Positions 1-8,047 of a DNA stretch of 64,000 nucleotides are shown here, piece after piece. The notes under the pieces are model-generated. The model had not been told where the DNA came from, ran no database searches, and saw only the letters and a program-made list of their open reading frames with translations. The position numbers were made by a program, and so were the translations under genes. Position 1 is the first letter of the stretch; each line of letters opens with the position of its first letter. The stretch is taken from contig CAMUYI010000004.1 of NCBI GenBank assembly GCA_947164985.1, forward strand, positions 1-64,000, given 5' to 3'. Source of the DNA: an uncultured Bacteroidales bacterium. Lineage in GTDB: Bacteria > Bacteroidota > Bacteroidia > Bacteroidales > Paludibacteraceae.

Positions 1-109
1 CACTGCTGTCTTTCTCCGGCTCGGGAGCGGGTTGTTGTTTTTGGCACGAGAGCAACAGAACGGACGCCAATGCCAAGAGTAAGAATGGTTTACGCATAGC
101 GGTATTCAT
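1..109 (-). CDS. Lipoprotein, N-terminal fragment (runs off the window)
   Basis: Only the first 36 codons lie in the window. The product starts with a basic stretch, a leucine/alanine-rich hydrophobic segment and a lipobox ending LLLSC, followed by a Gln/Pro/Glu-rich linker. This is a signal-peptidase II lipoprotein, presumably envelope-anchored. A second in-frame ATG at base 97 is possible. A consensus promoter lies just upstream at 120-151. The function cannot be told from this fragment. Confidence 0.7.
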   Translation of the reverse strand, partial: MNTAMRKPFLLLALASVLLLSCQKQQPAPEPEKDSS

Positions 110-119
110 TAAAACGCTG

Positions 120-151
120 CAAAGATACTACTTTTTTCGCACATACACAAA
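120..151 (-). promoter_or_regulatory. Promoter of the lipoprotein gene
   Basis: A -7 box TATCTTTG (120-127) and a -33 box TTTG (148-151) are separated by exactly 20 bases, the Bacteroidota sigma-ABfr arrangement. The box continues as TTTGTGTATGT, close to the extended motif seen at the other promoters here. Confidence 0.75.
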
Positions 152-166
152 TTTTTCTGCCAAAAC

Positions 167-198
167 CTTGCACATGTCAAAAATATGTAGTAATTTTG
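167..198 (+). promoter_or_regulatory. Promoter of the thioesterase gene
   Basis: A CTTG -33 box (167-170) is followed after 20 bases by a TAATTTTG -7 box (191-198). It is divergent from the lipoprotein promoter, so both regulatory regions share about 80 bases. Confidence 0.75.
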
Positions 199-211
199 CA
201 CCCGAAAATGA

Positions 212-742
212 GTGAAGCAAATGAAGCGAATTATTAATCCTTGGACCCATACGCCCGGTTACAACTGCTTTGGTTGCAGTCCGGATAATCCTATTGGTAC
301 GCAAATGCGTTTTTTTGAGGACGGCGACTCGATCGTCTCGATTTGGCGTCCGACGCAGAACCATCAGTCATGGATCAACACCCTGCATGGCGGCATACAA
401 GCCGTGCTACTGGATGAAGTATGCGGATGGGTCGTCTTCCATCTGCTCAAAACGGCCGGCGTGACAGCCAAGATGGAGATGCGTTACCTCAAACCCGTTT
501 CTACTCTGCAGGATTATATCAAGCTGCGGGCGTACCTCAAAGAGATGCGCCGCAATGTAGCCATCGTTCAGGGAGAGCTGTACGGTGCAGACGGACAGCT
601 GCTATGCGAGTGTACCTGCACCTATTTCACCTTCCCGCAGGATAAGGCGAAAGAGACGATGGGTTATGTACCTTCTCAGACCGAAGAAAGGGATTATACC
701 TTTGAAGAGTGCGTCAATCTTGATGCCGATGCGCCCATTTAG
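212..742 (+). CDS. PaaI-type hotdog-fold thioesterase
   Basis: This 176-residue protein resembles small hotdog-fold acyl-CoA thioesterases of the PaaI/YiiD type. Visible features are the N-terminal NCFGCSPDNPIG stretch typical of this group, a central HGG (residues about 60-62) followed by the long hotdog helix with the DE pair of VLLDEVCGW, and a C-terminal beta strand ending CTCTYFTF. It probably hydrolyses an acyl-CoA or acyl-ACP in the cytoplasm; the substrate is unknown. The frame opens with GTG at 212, and an ATG at 221 is equally plausible given the promoter position. The 3' end overlaps the convergent GH53 gene by 29 bp. Confidence 0.8.
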   Translation: MKQMKRIINPWTHTPGYNCFGCSPDNPIGTQMRFFEDGDSIVSIWRPTQNHQSWINTLHGGIQAVLLDEVCGWVVFHLLKTAGVTAKMEMRYLKPVSTLQDYIKLRAYLKEMRRNVAIVQGELYGADGQLLCECTCTYFTFPQDKAKETMGYVPSQTEERDYTFEECVNLDADAPI

Positions 743-1817
743 ATGCCAGTAATATACGCATCACTTCCGAGGGTTGTCCGTCCGGTGTGAAAGCTCCCAT
801 GTCGTAGCTTCCCCATCCGAGCGGGATGTACTCGGCCGGTCGCCAGCCGCCGTACACCTGCGGTTCCCAATAGAAAATACCCGCACAAGAGTCGATCACC
901 GTGATACGGTCTATGAAATCTGCCATTACGATCTCGGATTCGGGATCATTGGCGAACATGCCCACTTCCGCAATCATCACCGGGCAATGCCAATCGTGAA
1001 TGAGACGCTTGATATTCTGTTCTGCTAACTCATTTATTTCCTGCCAACTCTTACCGCCATTCCACGCACTCATCATGGGGTAATGACTCAAGCCGATCAT
1101 ATCCCATTTACCACCGTTGTCATGCATTGCTTCCCAGAACCAATCGCGTCGCTCGTAGGCGTTATCTACGTGTACGATGACCGTGATATCGGGAAAAACT
1201 TCTTTCGCTGCCTCATATCCCATGCGTGTGAAACCGGCATAATGCTTCCAGCCTTGCTGAATACTGACATCTGATAACTGATCACTCACACGTCCCATAG
1301 GCCACAGCATACCGTTCGGGGTTTCGTTACCGATCTGCACCCACTCCGGTTTGATCCCCTCTTCTTTGAGCGCATTGAGCACATCGAGCGTGTGTTCACG
1401 AACGGCTTCCAGCATCGTCTCGTAGTCATAGTTCTGCCATGCTGCAGGGATAGTCTGATGGCTGGGGTCGGCAAAGAAATCCGAGTAATGGATATCGATC
1501 ATGATCCGTTGTCCGGCCTTGGCTGCGCGTTTTGCCAGGGATAGCATATCCGCTTTGTTGCTCCATCCCGTTGTGTGGTTCACCCATACCCTCAGCCGCA
1601 CCGCGTTCATTCCCATGCCGCGCAGCAGTTCGATGCAGTCTGAGGGCTGATCACCGGCTACAGATGGCTCATAGAACTTCACCCCATCGTGCTCCATCTC
1701 ACTGAGCCAACTGATGTCAGCTCCCTTTGCCCATGATCCGCGCGGACTATCGGTCTTGTGATAGCACCCGGTCAGGACAATACTCACCCAAACTATGACA
1801 ATAACTATCTTTTTCAT
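714..1817 (-). CDS. GH53 endo-beta-1,4-galactanase, lipoprotein
   Basis: The 367-residue product is an arabinogalactan endo-beta-1,4-galactanase of glycoside hydrolase family 53, which cleaves the beta-1,4-galactan side chains of pectin. It has a lipoprotein signal peptide ending LTGC. The GH53 (beta/alpha)8 core follows, with the proposed acid/base Glu in QIGNETPNG and the nucleophile Glu in MIAEVGMF. The ATG at 1817 is chosen because it begins the signal peptide and lies about 20 bases after a strong promoter; a longer frame to 1859 would include the promoter itself. A heptamer repeat at 1257-1288 encodes the segment around QLSDVSIQ in a loop. The protein is likely surface- or periplasm-facing. 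No other pectin genes are adjacent. Confidence 0.9.
   Translation of the reverse strand: MKKIVIVIVWVSIVLTGCYHKTDSPRGSWAKGADISWLSEMEHDGVKFYEPSVAGDQPSDCIELLRGMGMNAVRLRVWVNHTTGWSNKADMLSLAKRAAKAGQRIMIDIHYSDFFADPSHQTIPAAWQNYDYETMLEAVREHTLDVLNALKEEGIKPEWVQIGNETPNGMLWPMGRVSDQLSDVSIQQGWKHYAGFTRMGYEAAKEVFPDITVIVHVDNAYERRDWFWEAMHDNGGKWDMIGLSHYPMMSAWNGGKSWQEINELAEQNIKRLIHDWHCPVMIAEVGMFANDPESEIVMADFIDRITVIDSCAGIFYWEPQVYGGWRPAEYIPLGWGSYDMGAFTPDGQPSEVMRILLASKWAHRHQD
1257..1288. repeat. Heptamer element inside GH53 gene (CTGAxxx family)
   Basis: Four to five tandem 7-bp units such as CTGAATA and CTGATCA lie in frame within the gene. The same words recur at 6036-6063, 58552-58586 and 60892-60923. Confidence 0.8.
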
Positions 1818-1836
1818 ATTTGCATAAATTTTGGCG

Positions 1837-1868
1837 CAAAGGTACAAAAAAAATCCCACATACGCAAA
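1837..1868 (-). promoter_or_regulatory. Promoter of the GH53 gene
   Basis: A -7 box TACCTTTG (1837-1844) and a -33 box TTTG (1865-1868, continuing TTTGCGTATGT) are spaced by 20 bases that end in a T-tract. Confidence 0.85.
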
Positions 1869-1901
1869 TGTATGCAGGATAATTTTTAAAAAAGCTGTTT
1901 T

Positions 1902-3848
1902 TTACCAGCCCATACCTCCGCCGGAGGAATAGTTGGAAAGCGTGACATTCGTGCCGCCTGTAACAGTACCGCCGATGTTTGCCTGTCCACCGAAATACTC
2001 GGTGCCGTCACTAACCGTGACGCCGGACTTGAGGGTAGGCGTGGAGGATGTATAAACGACCAGTTTCTGGCTTCCACCGCCGGGACCTCCTCCGCCACCT
2101 GAAGTGGTCTTGCCGGGCGTTTGGAAAGCCGCTACCAATGTACCGCCGTTATACAACGCGTACCAAGCATTAGCGGTCCAAGAGGTGGTATATTTGCATG
2201 TACCACCGCTGATCTGCGCACCACCTTCGAGGTTTCCGACTGCAATGATCGTTCCGCCGGTAATATACAGTTTCTTGCCTTCTTCGGTATTGGCATCGAG
2301 TGCCACTTCGGGGTTGGTTGCACCGATGGCGTAAATCAGACCACCCCTCACGTATATGTTACCGTTGGCGTCCATCGCATCGTTCTTGGATCCCTTGGCG
2401 AAGATATAGCCGCCGTTGATGGTCATGTCGGACGAACAGTTGATACCATCGTCGAATGCATTGACCGTTATATGGCCATCGTTGACGGTAAGGGTCTTCT
2501 TACTCTCGATTCCTTCGCCTCCGGCGCCGCTTGTGGTGACGGTGATCGTACCGCCGTTAATGATGATGTCGCCGTCTATCTTAATGCCCTTCGGTGAACA
2601 TTTATAATCGGAGTCATAGCGATCGAGTGTGCTGGCGTTGCTGCAAATAGACAGCGTACCGGTACTGGAAGCCACTACGGCCTGACCGCTGGTAACGACT
2701 GTGATGACGGCCGAGCCGCTGACGGTGAGTGTGCTGTCTCCGCTGAGGCCCTTACCTCCGGCCCCGGTGCTGGTGAGTGTCAGTGTACCTCCGCTGATAT
2801 CCATGATACCGTCGGCACTGATACACGAAGCCGCTTTCGCTTTCAGGTTCGTTGCATCCCAAACGCCACCGCCAGCCGTAGTGATGGTGATCGTACCGCC
2901 GGAGATATACATATCGCCTTCGGATTTGAGACCCTTGCATGCATCGGCCGTCACGCTGGCTGTGATACTACCATCGGAGATATAGATGTTTCCGGAGTCC
3001 TCATCTTCGTGGTCGGCGGTGATGCCGGTGGAACCGACTTCGGTATCCTCGATATCGCACTGGATGCCATCATCGGCTACGTTAGCGATGTTGATCGTAC
3101 CGCTCTCCATGAGGAAGAACTGCTCGCAGTTGATACCGTCACCGGCTGCACCGAGGATGTTGATGGTCGAGTTCTTGATTTGGAAGTATTCACCGCACTT
3201 GATACCGTGCTTGAGGTTACCGGTGATATTGAGCGTACCTTTCTGCGCGAACTCCGCATGTCCCTTGATATAGAGACAACCTTTCTGCTTGCCGCTGGTT
3301 GCATCTACGAGGGTGTTGGTCGTTCCGTTGAGCGGTTTGATCTTGATACGCTTGCTGTTCTGGATATGAATAGCTGCACCGGAATAGGTAGCAGAGACGT
3401 TGGTCAATGTCAGGTTGTCTAACTCCACCGTCGATTTGAAGGCGCCTTCATTGTAGAACCCGCCGTCACTTGACGAACCGGAGAGCGTATAGGTGATCTC
3501 ACTCGCCACGTTTTCGCTCTGCACGATGCTCACATGCGCACCGCTGTAGGCAATGGTCAAGTCCTTGGCGATGTTTCCTGCTACGGTGATATCGACACCG
3601 GATTCCTCATACACCACCGCCACGGTATTATCCGTCACCGCTGTCTCATCGATATACATGCTATCTATCTCGCTGAGCGCAAAAACCTTACCCATGATCG
3701 TCAAGTTTTCACCGTTGTCATACGGCATTTGTGCTGTCTGTGCCGCCGGGAACTGATACAGCACATTGCCCACCTGTACGTTCAATGTCTGGGCACATAG
3801 CAGACCGCTAACCGCTAATCCGCTAATCACTAATCCTATCTTTGTCAT
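1902..3848 (-). CDS. Secreted Cthe_2159-type carbohydrate-binding beta-helix protein
   Basis: This 648-residue exported protein is built of many imperfect repeats of the form (G)xIxIxGGTIxxxxxGxGI, the right-handed beta-helix pattern of the Cthe_2159/DUF4353 calcium- and polygalacturonate-binding family. The N-terminus is a signal peptide ending near LLCAQ. A short strand-rich segment with LSEIDSMYID follows, and the C-terminus is Gly/Ser-rich and ends GGGMGW. Its function is probably adhesion to acidic polysaccharide rather than catalysis. It is translationally coupled to the upstream small secreted protein by a 4-bp ATGA overlap. The hydrophobic core of its signal peptide is written by a repeat element at 3806-3836. 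Confidence 0.82.
   Translation of the reverse strand: MTKIGLVISGLAVSGLLCAQTLNVQVGNVLYQFPAAQTAQMPYDNGENLTIMGKVFALSEIDSMYIDETAVTDNTVAVVYEESGVDITVAGNIAKDLTIAYSGAHVSIVQSENVASEITYTLSGSSSDGGFYNEGAFKSTVELDNLTLTNVSATYSGAAIHIQNSKRIKIKPLNGTTNTLVDATSGKQKGCLYIKGHAEFAQKGTLNITGNLKHGIKCGEYFQIKNSTINILGAAGDGINCEQFFLMESGTINIANVADDGIQCDIEDTEVGSTGITADHEDEDSGNIYISDGSITASVTADACKGLKSEGDMYISGGTITITTAGGGVWDATNLKAKAASCISADGIMDISGGTLTLTSTGAGGKGLSGDSTLTVSGSAVITVVTSGQAVVASSTGTLSICSNASTLDRYDSDYKCSPKGIKIDGDIIINGGTITVTTSGAGGEGIESKKTLTVNDGHITVNAFDDGINCSSDMTINGGYIFAKGSKNDAMDANGNIYVRGGLIYAIGATNPEVALDANTEEGKKLYITGGTIIAVGNLEGGAQISGGTCKYTTSWTANAWYALYNGGTLVAAFQTPGKTTSGGGGGPGGGSQKLVVYTSSTPTLKSGVTVSDGTEYFGGQANIGGTVTGGTNVTLSNYSSGGGMGW
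3806..3836. repeat. 7/8-mer element encoding part of a signal peptide
   Basis: Tandem units such as CGCTAAC and CGCTAATC lie in frame and encode the ISGLAVSGL part of the signal peptide. They belong to the same word family as the elements at 7494-7529 and 7901-7935. Confidence 0.75.
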
Positions 3849-4252
3849 TGCAGTAGTATCGTTTGAGATTTCTTACCATTCGTGATCACGTAGCTGCCCT
3901 TGCCGAGCACTCCTGCTGCTTCGAGCAGGCTGTTGTAACGACCGACCTTGATACCTAAGATCGTATAGACATCGATGGGTGCGTTGGCATCCAAGACATT
4001 ATCCAGACGCATGGCCATCTGACCGTCTTCGGTCATGAACTGCATGAACTGCAGATCCGTCAAGGTGAAATTCACTGTGCCTTCGGCGTTGGTCACCGAC
4101 AGGCTGTTGTCTTGCACCTTCAGCGTCATGTCGGCGACCGACAAGGCTGTGGTGTCATTGTTCTGGTTTACAAATACCAGATAGGCGTACTCACCTGCCT
4201 GCGCCATCACAGCGCTCACAAGCAAAGCCAATACCATTCCAATCTTTCGCAT
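3845..4252 (-). CDS. Small secreted protein with sorting-domain-like C-terminus
   Basis: The 135-residue protein has a signal peptide (cleavage near AQAGE) and two strand-rich halves. The C-terminal half, with VYTILGIKVGR and LGKGSYVITNGKKSQ, resembles the G-x-Y-x-(I/V) end of Bacteroidota type IX-like C-terminal domains or a degenerate copy of one. It precedes the beta-helix protein in an operon and overlaps it by 4 bp, so the two are probably made together and may act together at the surface. The start has an unusually strong Shine-Dalgarno. I do not recognise a defined family. Confidence 0.65.
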   Translation of the reverse strand: MRKIGMVLALLVSAVMAQAGEYAYLVFVNQNNDTTALSVADMTLKVQDNSLSVTNAEGTVNFTLTDLQFMQFMTEDGQMAMRLDNVLDANAPIDVYTILGIKVGRYNSLLEAAGVLGKGSYVITNGKKSQTILLQ

Positions 4253-4256
4253 ATGT

Positions 4257-4265
4257 ACCTCCTTT
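4257..4265 (-). promoter_or_regulatory. Strong Shine-Dalgarno (AAAGGAGGT)
   Basis: A near-perfect anti-16S match lies 4 bases before the ATG at 4252. It is notable because most starts in this window lack one. Confidence 0.7.
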
Positions 4266-4287
4266 TTTAAGAGATTAAAAATCGCTG

Positions 4288-4319
4288 CAAAGGTACAACA
4301 TTTTTTGCATATATGCGTT
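4288..4319 (-). promoter_or_regulatory. Promoter of the secreted-protein operon
   Basis: A TACCTTTG -7 box lies at 4288-4295. The -33 position reads AACGCATATAT instead of TTTGCATATAT, so it is weakened at its first three bases. Confidence 0.6.
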
Positions 4320-4370
4320 ACCTGTTTTTAGGAAAATATTAACCAAAAGTACGATTTTTATGCAGAAATA

Positions 4371-4402
4371 CTTGCATATGTCCTTTTTTTGTTGTACTTT
4401 TG
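4371..4402 (+). promoter_or_regulatory. Promoter of the AraC-type regulator
   Basis: A CTTG -33 box (4371-4374, continuing CTTGCATATGT) and a TACTTTTG -7 box (4395-4402) are separated by 20 bases. It is divergent from the secreted-protein operon. Confidence 0.8.
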
Positions 4403-4420
4403 TGCCCAAAATGATGATTT

Positions 4421-5281
4421 ATGGAAACAAAGCAGAAATTTGAAGAAGCGTTACGCACGATCGAAAAGTCTGAAATGATTGTGTTGCGGGATATTCATAG
4501 TTTTCCTATTTATGGTCAGGATATCATCTTTCCATATCTGATGATTTTTATCTGTCATGCAGGTTCATCAAGGGCATTGTATGATATGCAGGAGATCCGC
4601 TTTCGAGAAAATGAAGTAGCCATAATTCTGCCTAACCATATTATCCATCCTATCGAGAGCAGTCCGGATTATACCATTACGGTTATTATGCACTCCTTGG
4701 CTTTTGAACAGGAAATGACCCAAAGAAGGATGACGCATGACCGCAATAAATTTCATGAAAGTCCTGCTTGCCTGTTAACGGACGAAGAAATGGCGCAATA
4801 CATGAAAGCGGTAGATATGTTGGCACTTATCAGCAATACGCCTGTTTCCCGTTATCCGCATCGCCACGATATGCTTATGGCGCAGACCGATATTATGGCA
4901 GAAATGTTAGATGCTTGCAGACGCGATATAGACGAAGGAGAAAGGGCTATCAACCGTAATCGTTCTATCTTCAATACTTTCTGTAACCACCTTGCGGCGT
5001 ATTATCGCGAGCAACATGAGGTGGCTTTTTATGCCGAAAAAGCGCATCTTACGACGCGCCATTTCTCGGTGATTATAAAAGAAGCAGTGGGTCTTTCTGC
5101 GAGCGATTATATCGAGCAGTATCTGGCTACGCAGGCGAAGAATCTGCTATCCACCCGCCCGGATTTATCGGTGCAGCAGATCAGCAATCACCTCGGTTTT
5201 GCCGAGTCGCCTTCTTTCTGCCGTTTCTTCAAGCGTCATACAGGCAAGACACCTAATGACTTTCGGCGATTGTCCAGATAA
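4421..5281 (+). CDS. AraC-family transcriptional regulator
   Basis: The 286-residue protein has an N-terminal cupin-like sensor region (about 1-160), a helical linker and a C-terminal AraC double helix-turn-helix (about 185-285). The HTH includes LTTRHFSVIIKEA, the second-helix region VQQISNHLGFAESPSF and the family signature FKRHTGKTPNDFRR. It is a cytoplasmic DNA-binding regulator. Its divergent position suggests it could control the secreted-protein operon at 4252-1902, but this is inference. The effector is unknown. Confidence 0.88.
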   Translation: METKQKFEEALRTIEKSEMIVLRDIHSFPIYGQDIIFPYLMIFICHAGSSRALYDMQEIRFRENEVAIILPNHIIHPIESSPDYTITVIMHSLAFEQEMTQRRMTHDRNKFHESPACLLTDEEMAQYMKAVDMLALISNTPVSRYPHRHDMLMAQTDIMAEMLDACRRDIDEGERAINRNRSIFNTFCNHLAAYYREQHEVAFYAEKAHLTTRHFSVIIKEAVGLSASDYIEQYLATQAKNLLSTRPDLSVQQISNHLGFAESPSFCRFFKRHTGKTPNDFRRLSR

Positions 5282-5283
5282 GT

Positions 5284-5571
5284 TTATATATACCAAAAAT
5301 AAATGATCACTCCAATGAGTGCTATCTGGGCAATGAGGATGGCGGGTACGCCGTATTTGAATTTGCGATGCAGCGTCTTGTGATGCCATGCTTTCATTCC
5401 TAATAGCGCCCCTATACTACCTCCGAATGCAGCCCACCAAAGCAGGGTTGATTCTTCGATACGCCATTTGGACCGCTTGGCTTTCCACTTGTCGATGCCG
5501 TACACAAAGAAGGTCACGATATTGATGACCGCCCAATAGATGAGTATGGTATAGATGAGTATGCGATACAT
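5284..5571 (-). CDS. DUF1294 small membrane protein
   Basis: This 95-residue protein belongs to the DUF1294 family. It has a first membrane segment at about 5-27, the characteristic FxxYGIDKWKAKR motif, the SxWRIEESTLLWWAAFGGSIGALLGM core and a final membrane segment. Its role is unknown. It is last in an operon whose upstream gene it overlaps by one base (TAATG), which implies coupled translation. Its 3' end abuts the AraC gene with only 2 bases between. Confidence 0.85.
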   Translation of the reverse strand: MYRILIYTILIYWAVINIVTFFVYGIDKWKAKRSKWRIEESTLLWWAAFGGSIGALLGMKAWHHKTLHRKFKYGVPAILIAQIALIGVIIYFWYI

Positions 5572-6434
5572 TATGCTTTGACTTTGGTGATGCCCACGTA
5601 TGCCAGCAGGATGAGGTTCATCATCAGGGCATAGATGATAGCAGGGATGGCGATGATCTCGTTGTTAAAGATCAACGGACTGCAGGCGATCGTGATGGCC
5701 TGTGCGGCATTCTGCATACCGATCTCGATGACGAGTGTTCGGCGCTCTTTGGTGGTCAGGTGTAGGAGCCAAGAGAGTAGGGCACCGCAGCCTGTAGTGG
5801 CGAGAATAAGAGCGGTCATCGTGAGACCTAAGGACGTGAACTCCTCTACGATGGTCTGCTTGTGCTGGAAGAAAAAGACCGTCACAAGCAGTACTAAAGC
5901 CGGCATAGCGATGCGTTTGAGCACGTTGTGGATCTTCGCTGCCGTTTGTTCGCGGAAGATATTGAGCACAAATCCGATGGAGATGGGCACGACCATCAGT
6001 ACGATATTCTGAATCAACAGATTGCCGATAGGTAACTGAATACTGACATCTGAGTATTGAATACTTTTCGTTACCCACGCCATGATAAGCGGTAAGGTGA
6101 AGAGTGTGATGATACTGCTGCAGGCCGTTAGTGTTACGGACAGCGCCACGTCACCTTTCGCCAACATAGAGAAGACATTACTCGAACTACCGCCAGGACA
6201 GCAGGCTACCAACATGATGCCGATGATGAATAAGGGGGTAAGGTGTAAGGTGTATTGTGTAAGGTGTATAAGTCCCCACGCTATCAAGGGCAACAAGATG
6301 ATTTGCCCCACGAGGCCGATGATCACCGGTTTCGGACGTTGGGCAATGAGTTGGAAGTCCTGCGGCTTGAGGGTTAAGCCCAAGTCGAACATCAGCAGGG
6401 TCAAAATGGGCAGTACAATAAATATCGCGTTCAT
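5571..6434 (-). CDS. Bile acid:sodium symporter-family transporter
   Basis: The 287-residue integral membrane protein has about nine hydrophobic segments and BASS/SBF family signatures: LMFDLGLTLKPQDF near the N-terminus, CCPGGSSSNVFSMLAKGD (about 80-97) and the C-terminal GMQNAAQAITIA. It probably transports an organic anion with Na+; bile acid specificity is not implied. Two heptamer repeat elements fall in the coding sequence, one in a membrane-segment region (LIHLTQYTLHLTPLF) and one in a loop (QYSDVSIQLP). Three bases separate it from the upstream HAD gene. Confidence 0.87.
   Translation of the reverse strand: MNAIFIVLPILTLLMFDLGLTLKPQDFQLIAQRPKPVIIGLVGQIILLPLIAWGLIHLTQYTLHLTPLFIIGIMLVACCPGGSSSNVFSMLAKGDVALSVTLTACSSIITLFTLPLIMAWVTKSIQYSDVSIQLPIGNLLIQNIVLMVVPISIGFVLNIFREQTAAKIHNVLKRIAMPALVLLVTVFFFQHKQTIVEEFTSLGLTMTALILATTGCGALLSWLLHLTTKERRTLVIEIGMQNAAQAITIACSPLIFNNEIIAIPAIIYALMMNLILLAYVGITKVKA
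6036..6063. repeat. Heptamer element inside symporter gene
   Basis: Four units (CTGAATA, CTGACAT and variants) lie in frame and encode SIQYSDVSIQ. The peptide SDVSIQ also appears in the GH53 protein from the same words. Confidence 0.8.
6235..6270. repeat. Heptamer element inside symporter gene
   Basis: About five units of GGTGTAA/GGTGTAT lie in frame and encode part of a hydrophobic segment, LTQYTLHLT. Confidence 0.8.
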
Positions 6435-6437
6435 AAA

Positions 6438-7133
6438 TTAGATAATTTTCATCACGTCCGTTAGTTTCGATACGACATAGGTGGCGGTTTCTTCGGTTTC
6501 GCCCGAATGAATCCAGATTTGGTCAATGCCGATGGCTTTGGCTCCGGCGATGTCGGAGGAATAACTATCGCCTATCATAAGGGCTTCGTTTGCAGTGATG
6601 CCGTTGCGTTGTAAAGCGATCTCAAAAATACCCGGCTGCGGCTTGTTGATACCCACTTCTTCACTGATGAGCGTGTGGGTGAAGTAGGGTGCCAAACCCG
6701 AATGCTCGAACTTATAGTACTGCACTTCTTTGAAGCCATTACTGATGATGGTAAGCGGATATTTGGCGGCCAGATAGCGAACCACTTCCGCTGCGTCCGG
6801 CATCAAACAGAAATACTTGTTTGTCAACCGCAAGAACTCCGCTCCCATCTTATGAGCCAGATCCCGTAACCCGTCACCCGTAACCGGTAACCCCTCAATA
6901 GGACGATAGAAGCGCTCAAAATGCAGTTTCTCTTTGGTCACTTCACCACGTCCGTACATGCCCCACAACTCGAGATTATAGGGTTTGTACGCGTTCAAGT
7001 AGTCCTCAAACGTCGGGTATAACCGATCCAGTTGATAGGTCCGGTAGATATCCTGCAGCGCCTTATGCTCTGCGGTTGTCCAATCGCCTATCGTATCGTC
7101 CCAGTCGAGGAATATAGCTTTATATGGTTTCAT
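6438..7133 (-). CDS. HAD hydrolase, YjjG-type pyrimidine nucleotidase
   Basis: The 231-residue cytoplasmic HAD-superfamily phosphatase shows motif I DWDDT (residues 10-14), an alpha-helical cap, motif II TIISNG, motif III Lys in NKPQPGIF and motif IV MIGDSYSSDI. The architecture fits the YjjG/YfnB noncanonical-pyrimidine nucleotidase group, which dephosphorylates (mutagenic) nucleoside monophosphates. The cap domain carries the peptide GLPVTGDGLR, written by a heptamer repeat (6863-6897). It is in an operon with the downstream symporter. Confidence 0.88.
   Translation of the reverse strand: MKPYKAIFLDWDDTIGDWTTAEHKALQDIYRTYQLDRLYPTFEDYLNAYKPYNLELWGMYGRGEVTKEKLHFERFYRPIEGLPVTGDGLRDLAHKMGAEFLRLTNKYFCLMPDAAEVVRYLAAKYPLTIISNGFKEVQYYKFEHSGLAPYFTHTLISEEVGINKPQPGIFEIALQRNGITANEALMIGDSYSSDIAGAKAIGIDQIWIHSGETEETATYVVSKLTDVMKII
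6863..6897. repeat. Heptamer element inside HAD gene (CCCGTAA family)
   Basis: Five units such as CCCGTAA and CCCGTCA lie in frame and encode LPVTGDGLR. They are nearly identical to the element in the aminopeptidase P gene at 58615-58647. Confidence 0.85.
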
Positions 7134-7149
7134 ATCAATTGATTCTTTA

Positions 7150-8025
7150 TTATATCAATATGCGAGTTTGTTTGCGGTACTCGGCATAATCGGGTTTATT
7201 GGCCAGTTGGCGTTTTTCCATCAGCGGGATCGAGATGCCGAGGAAAAGTGCGGTGATAGCGATTGCGCCACCGATGTACATATCAAAGCCGTTTAACGAA
7301 GCATACATGATCCATATTCCCCACCAAAACTGAATCTCACCGAAGTAGTTCGGATGGCGACCATGTTTCCAAAGTCCTACGTTGCATACTTTACCGGGAT
7401 GAGCGGCACGGAAGTCATGGCTCTGCTTATCGGCAATCAGTTGGATAGTAGCTGAAGCGATGCACACGATACAGCCAAAGATTAATAGGCAAAGGGTTAG
7501 TGGATTAGTGGTTAGTGGGTTAGTGGATTCAAACAGTTTCAGTCCGGGTAACATGGCGGCAAACACCACGAGTGTCGGCATCATGTTCAGGCCAAAAAGA
7601 TTGATCGTGTGAAAAATCAATGGATGTCGGTCGCGATACTTGGTATAACGCCAATCTTCGTGGGCGATGCCTTTGAATGTGATTGCCCAGTTGCGGGTGA
7701 GTCGCCAGCCCCAATACCACGAAGCGATAAGAAGCAGGATAACCGGCAATGACCATACGTCGGTATAGATAGCCCAGAGCAGAAATGCCACCGGCGGAAA
7801 GACGCTCCAATAGGGATCATAGACCGATACGTTCTCGTAGAGTAAGCCGAATGCCCATACGACAACCGTCGCCAGTACATCGGCTAAGAATAAGCGGATG
7901 AGGGGATTAGCGGTTAGGGGATTAGCGGCTAATCCTTCGAACAGCAGCCAACCGGCTACACCTGCCAGCGCGTAAATGGCAACTATCAACGCCACGCTAC
8001 ACCATTTGGAATAATCTCGTTTCAT
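7150..8025 (-). CDS. DUF1295 membrane enzyme (steroid 5-alpha-reductase-like)
   Basis: The 291-residue polytopic membrane protein matches DUF1295, related to 3-oxo-5-alpha-steroid 4-dehydrogenase C-terminal domains. The family signature is the NVGLWKHGRHPNYFGE stretch near residue 225, followed by a final membrane helix and a short EKRQLANKPDYAEYRKQT tail. Two repeat elements encode NPLTANPLI (N-terminal loop) and STNPLTTNPLT (central loop), which look like insertions. It heads a four-gene minus-strand operon and has its own promoter at 8048-8079. The substrate is unknown. Confidence 0.85.
   Translation of the reverse strand: MKRDYSKWCSVALIVAIYALAGVAGWLLFEGLAANPLTANPLIRLFLADVLATVVVWAFGLLYENVSVYDPYWSVFPPVAFLLWAIYTDVWSLPVILLLIASWYWGWRLTRNWAITFKGIAHEDWRYTKYRDRHPLIFHTINLFGLNMMPTLVVFAAMLPGLKLFESTNPLTTNPLTLCLLIFGCIVCIASATIQLIADKQSHDFRAAHPGKVCNVGLWKHGRHPNYFGEIQFWWGIWIMYASLNGFDMYIGGAIAITALFLGISIPLMEKRQLANKPDYAEYRKQTRILI
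7494..7529. repeat. 7/8-mer element inside DUF1295 gene
   Basis: Units such as GGATTAGT and GGTTAGT lie in frame and encode STNPLTTNPLT. Confidence 0.8.
7901..7935. repeat. 7/8-mer element inside DUF1295 gene
   Basis: Units such as GGGGATTA and GCGGTTA lie in frame and encode AANPLTANPLI. This is a second copy of the same word family in the same gene. Confidence 0.8.
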
Positions 8026-8047
8026 AAGTCATTGCACGTTTTGCGTG

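Noticed and set aside
1902..3848. Beta-helix protein as a pectate lyase
   Set aside because: The repeats fit the Cthe_2159 carbohydrate-binding type. I could not point to lyase catalytic residues.
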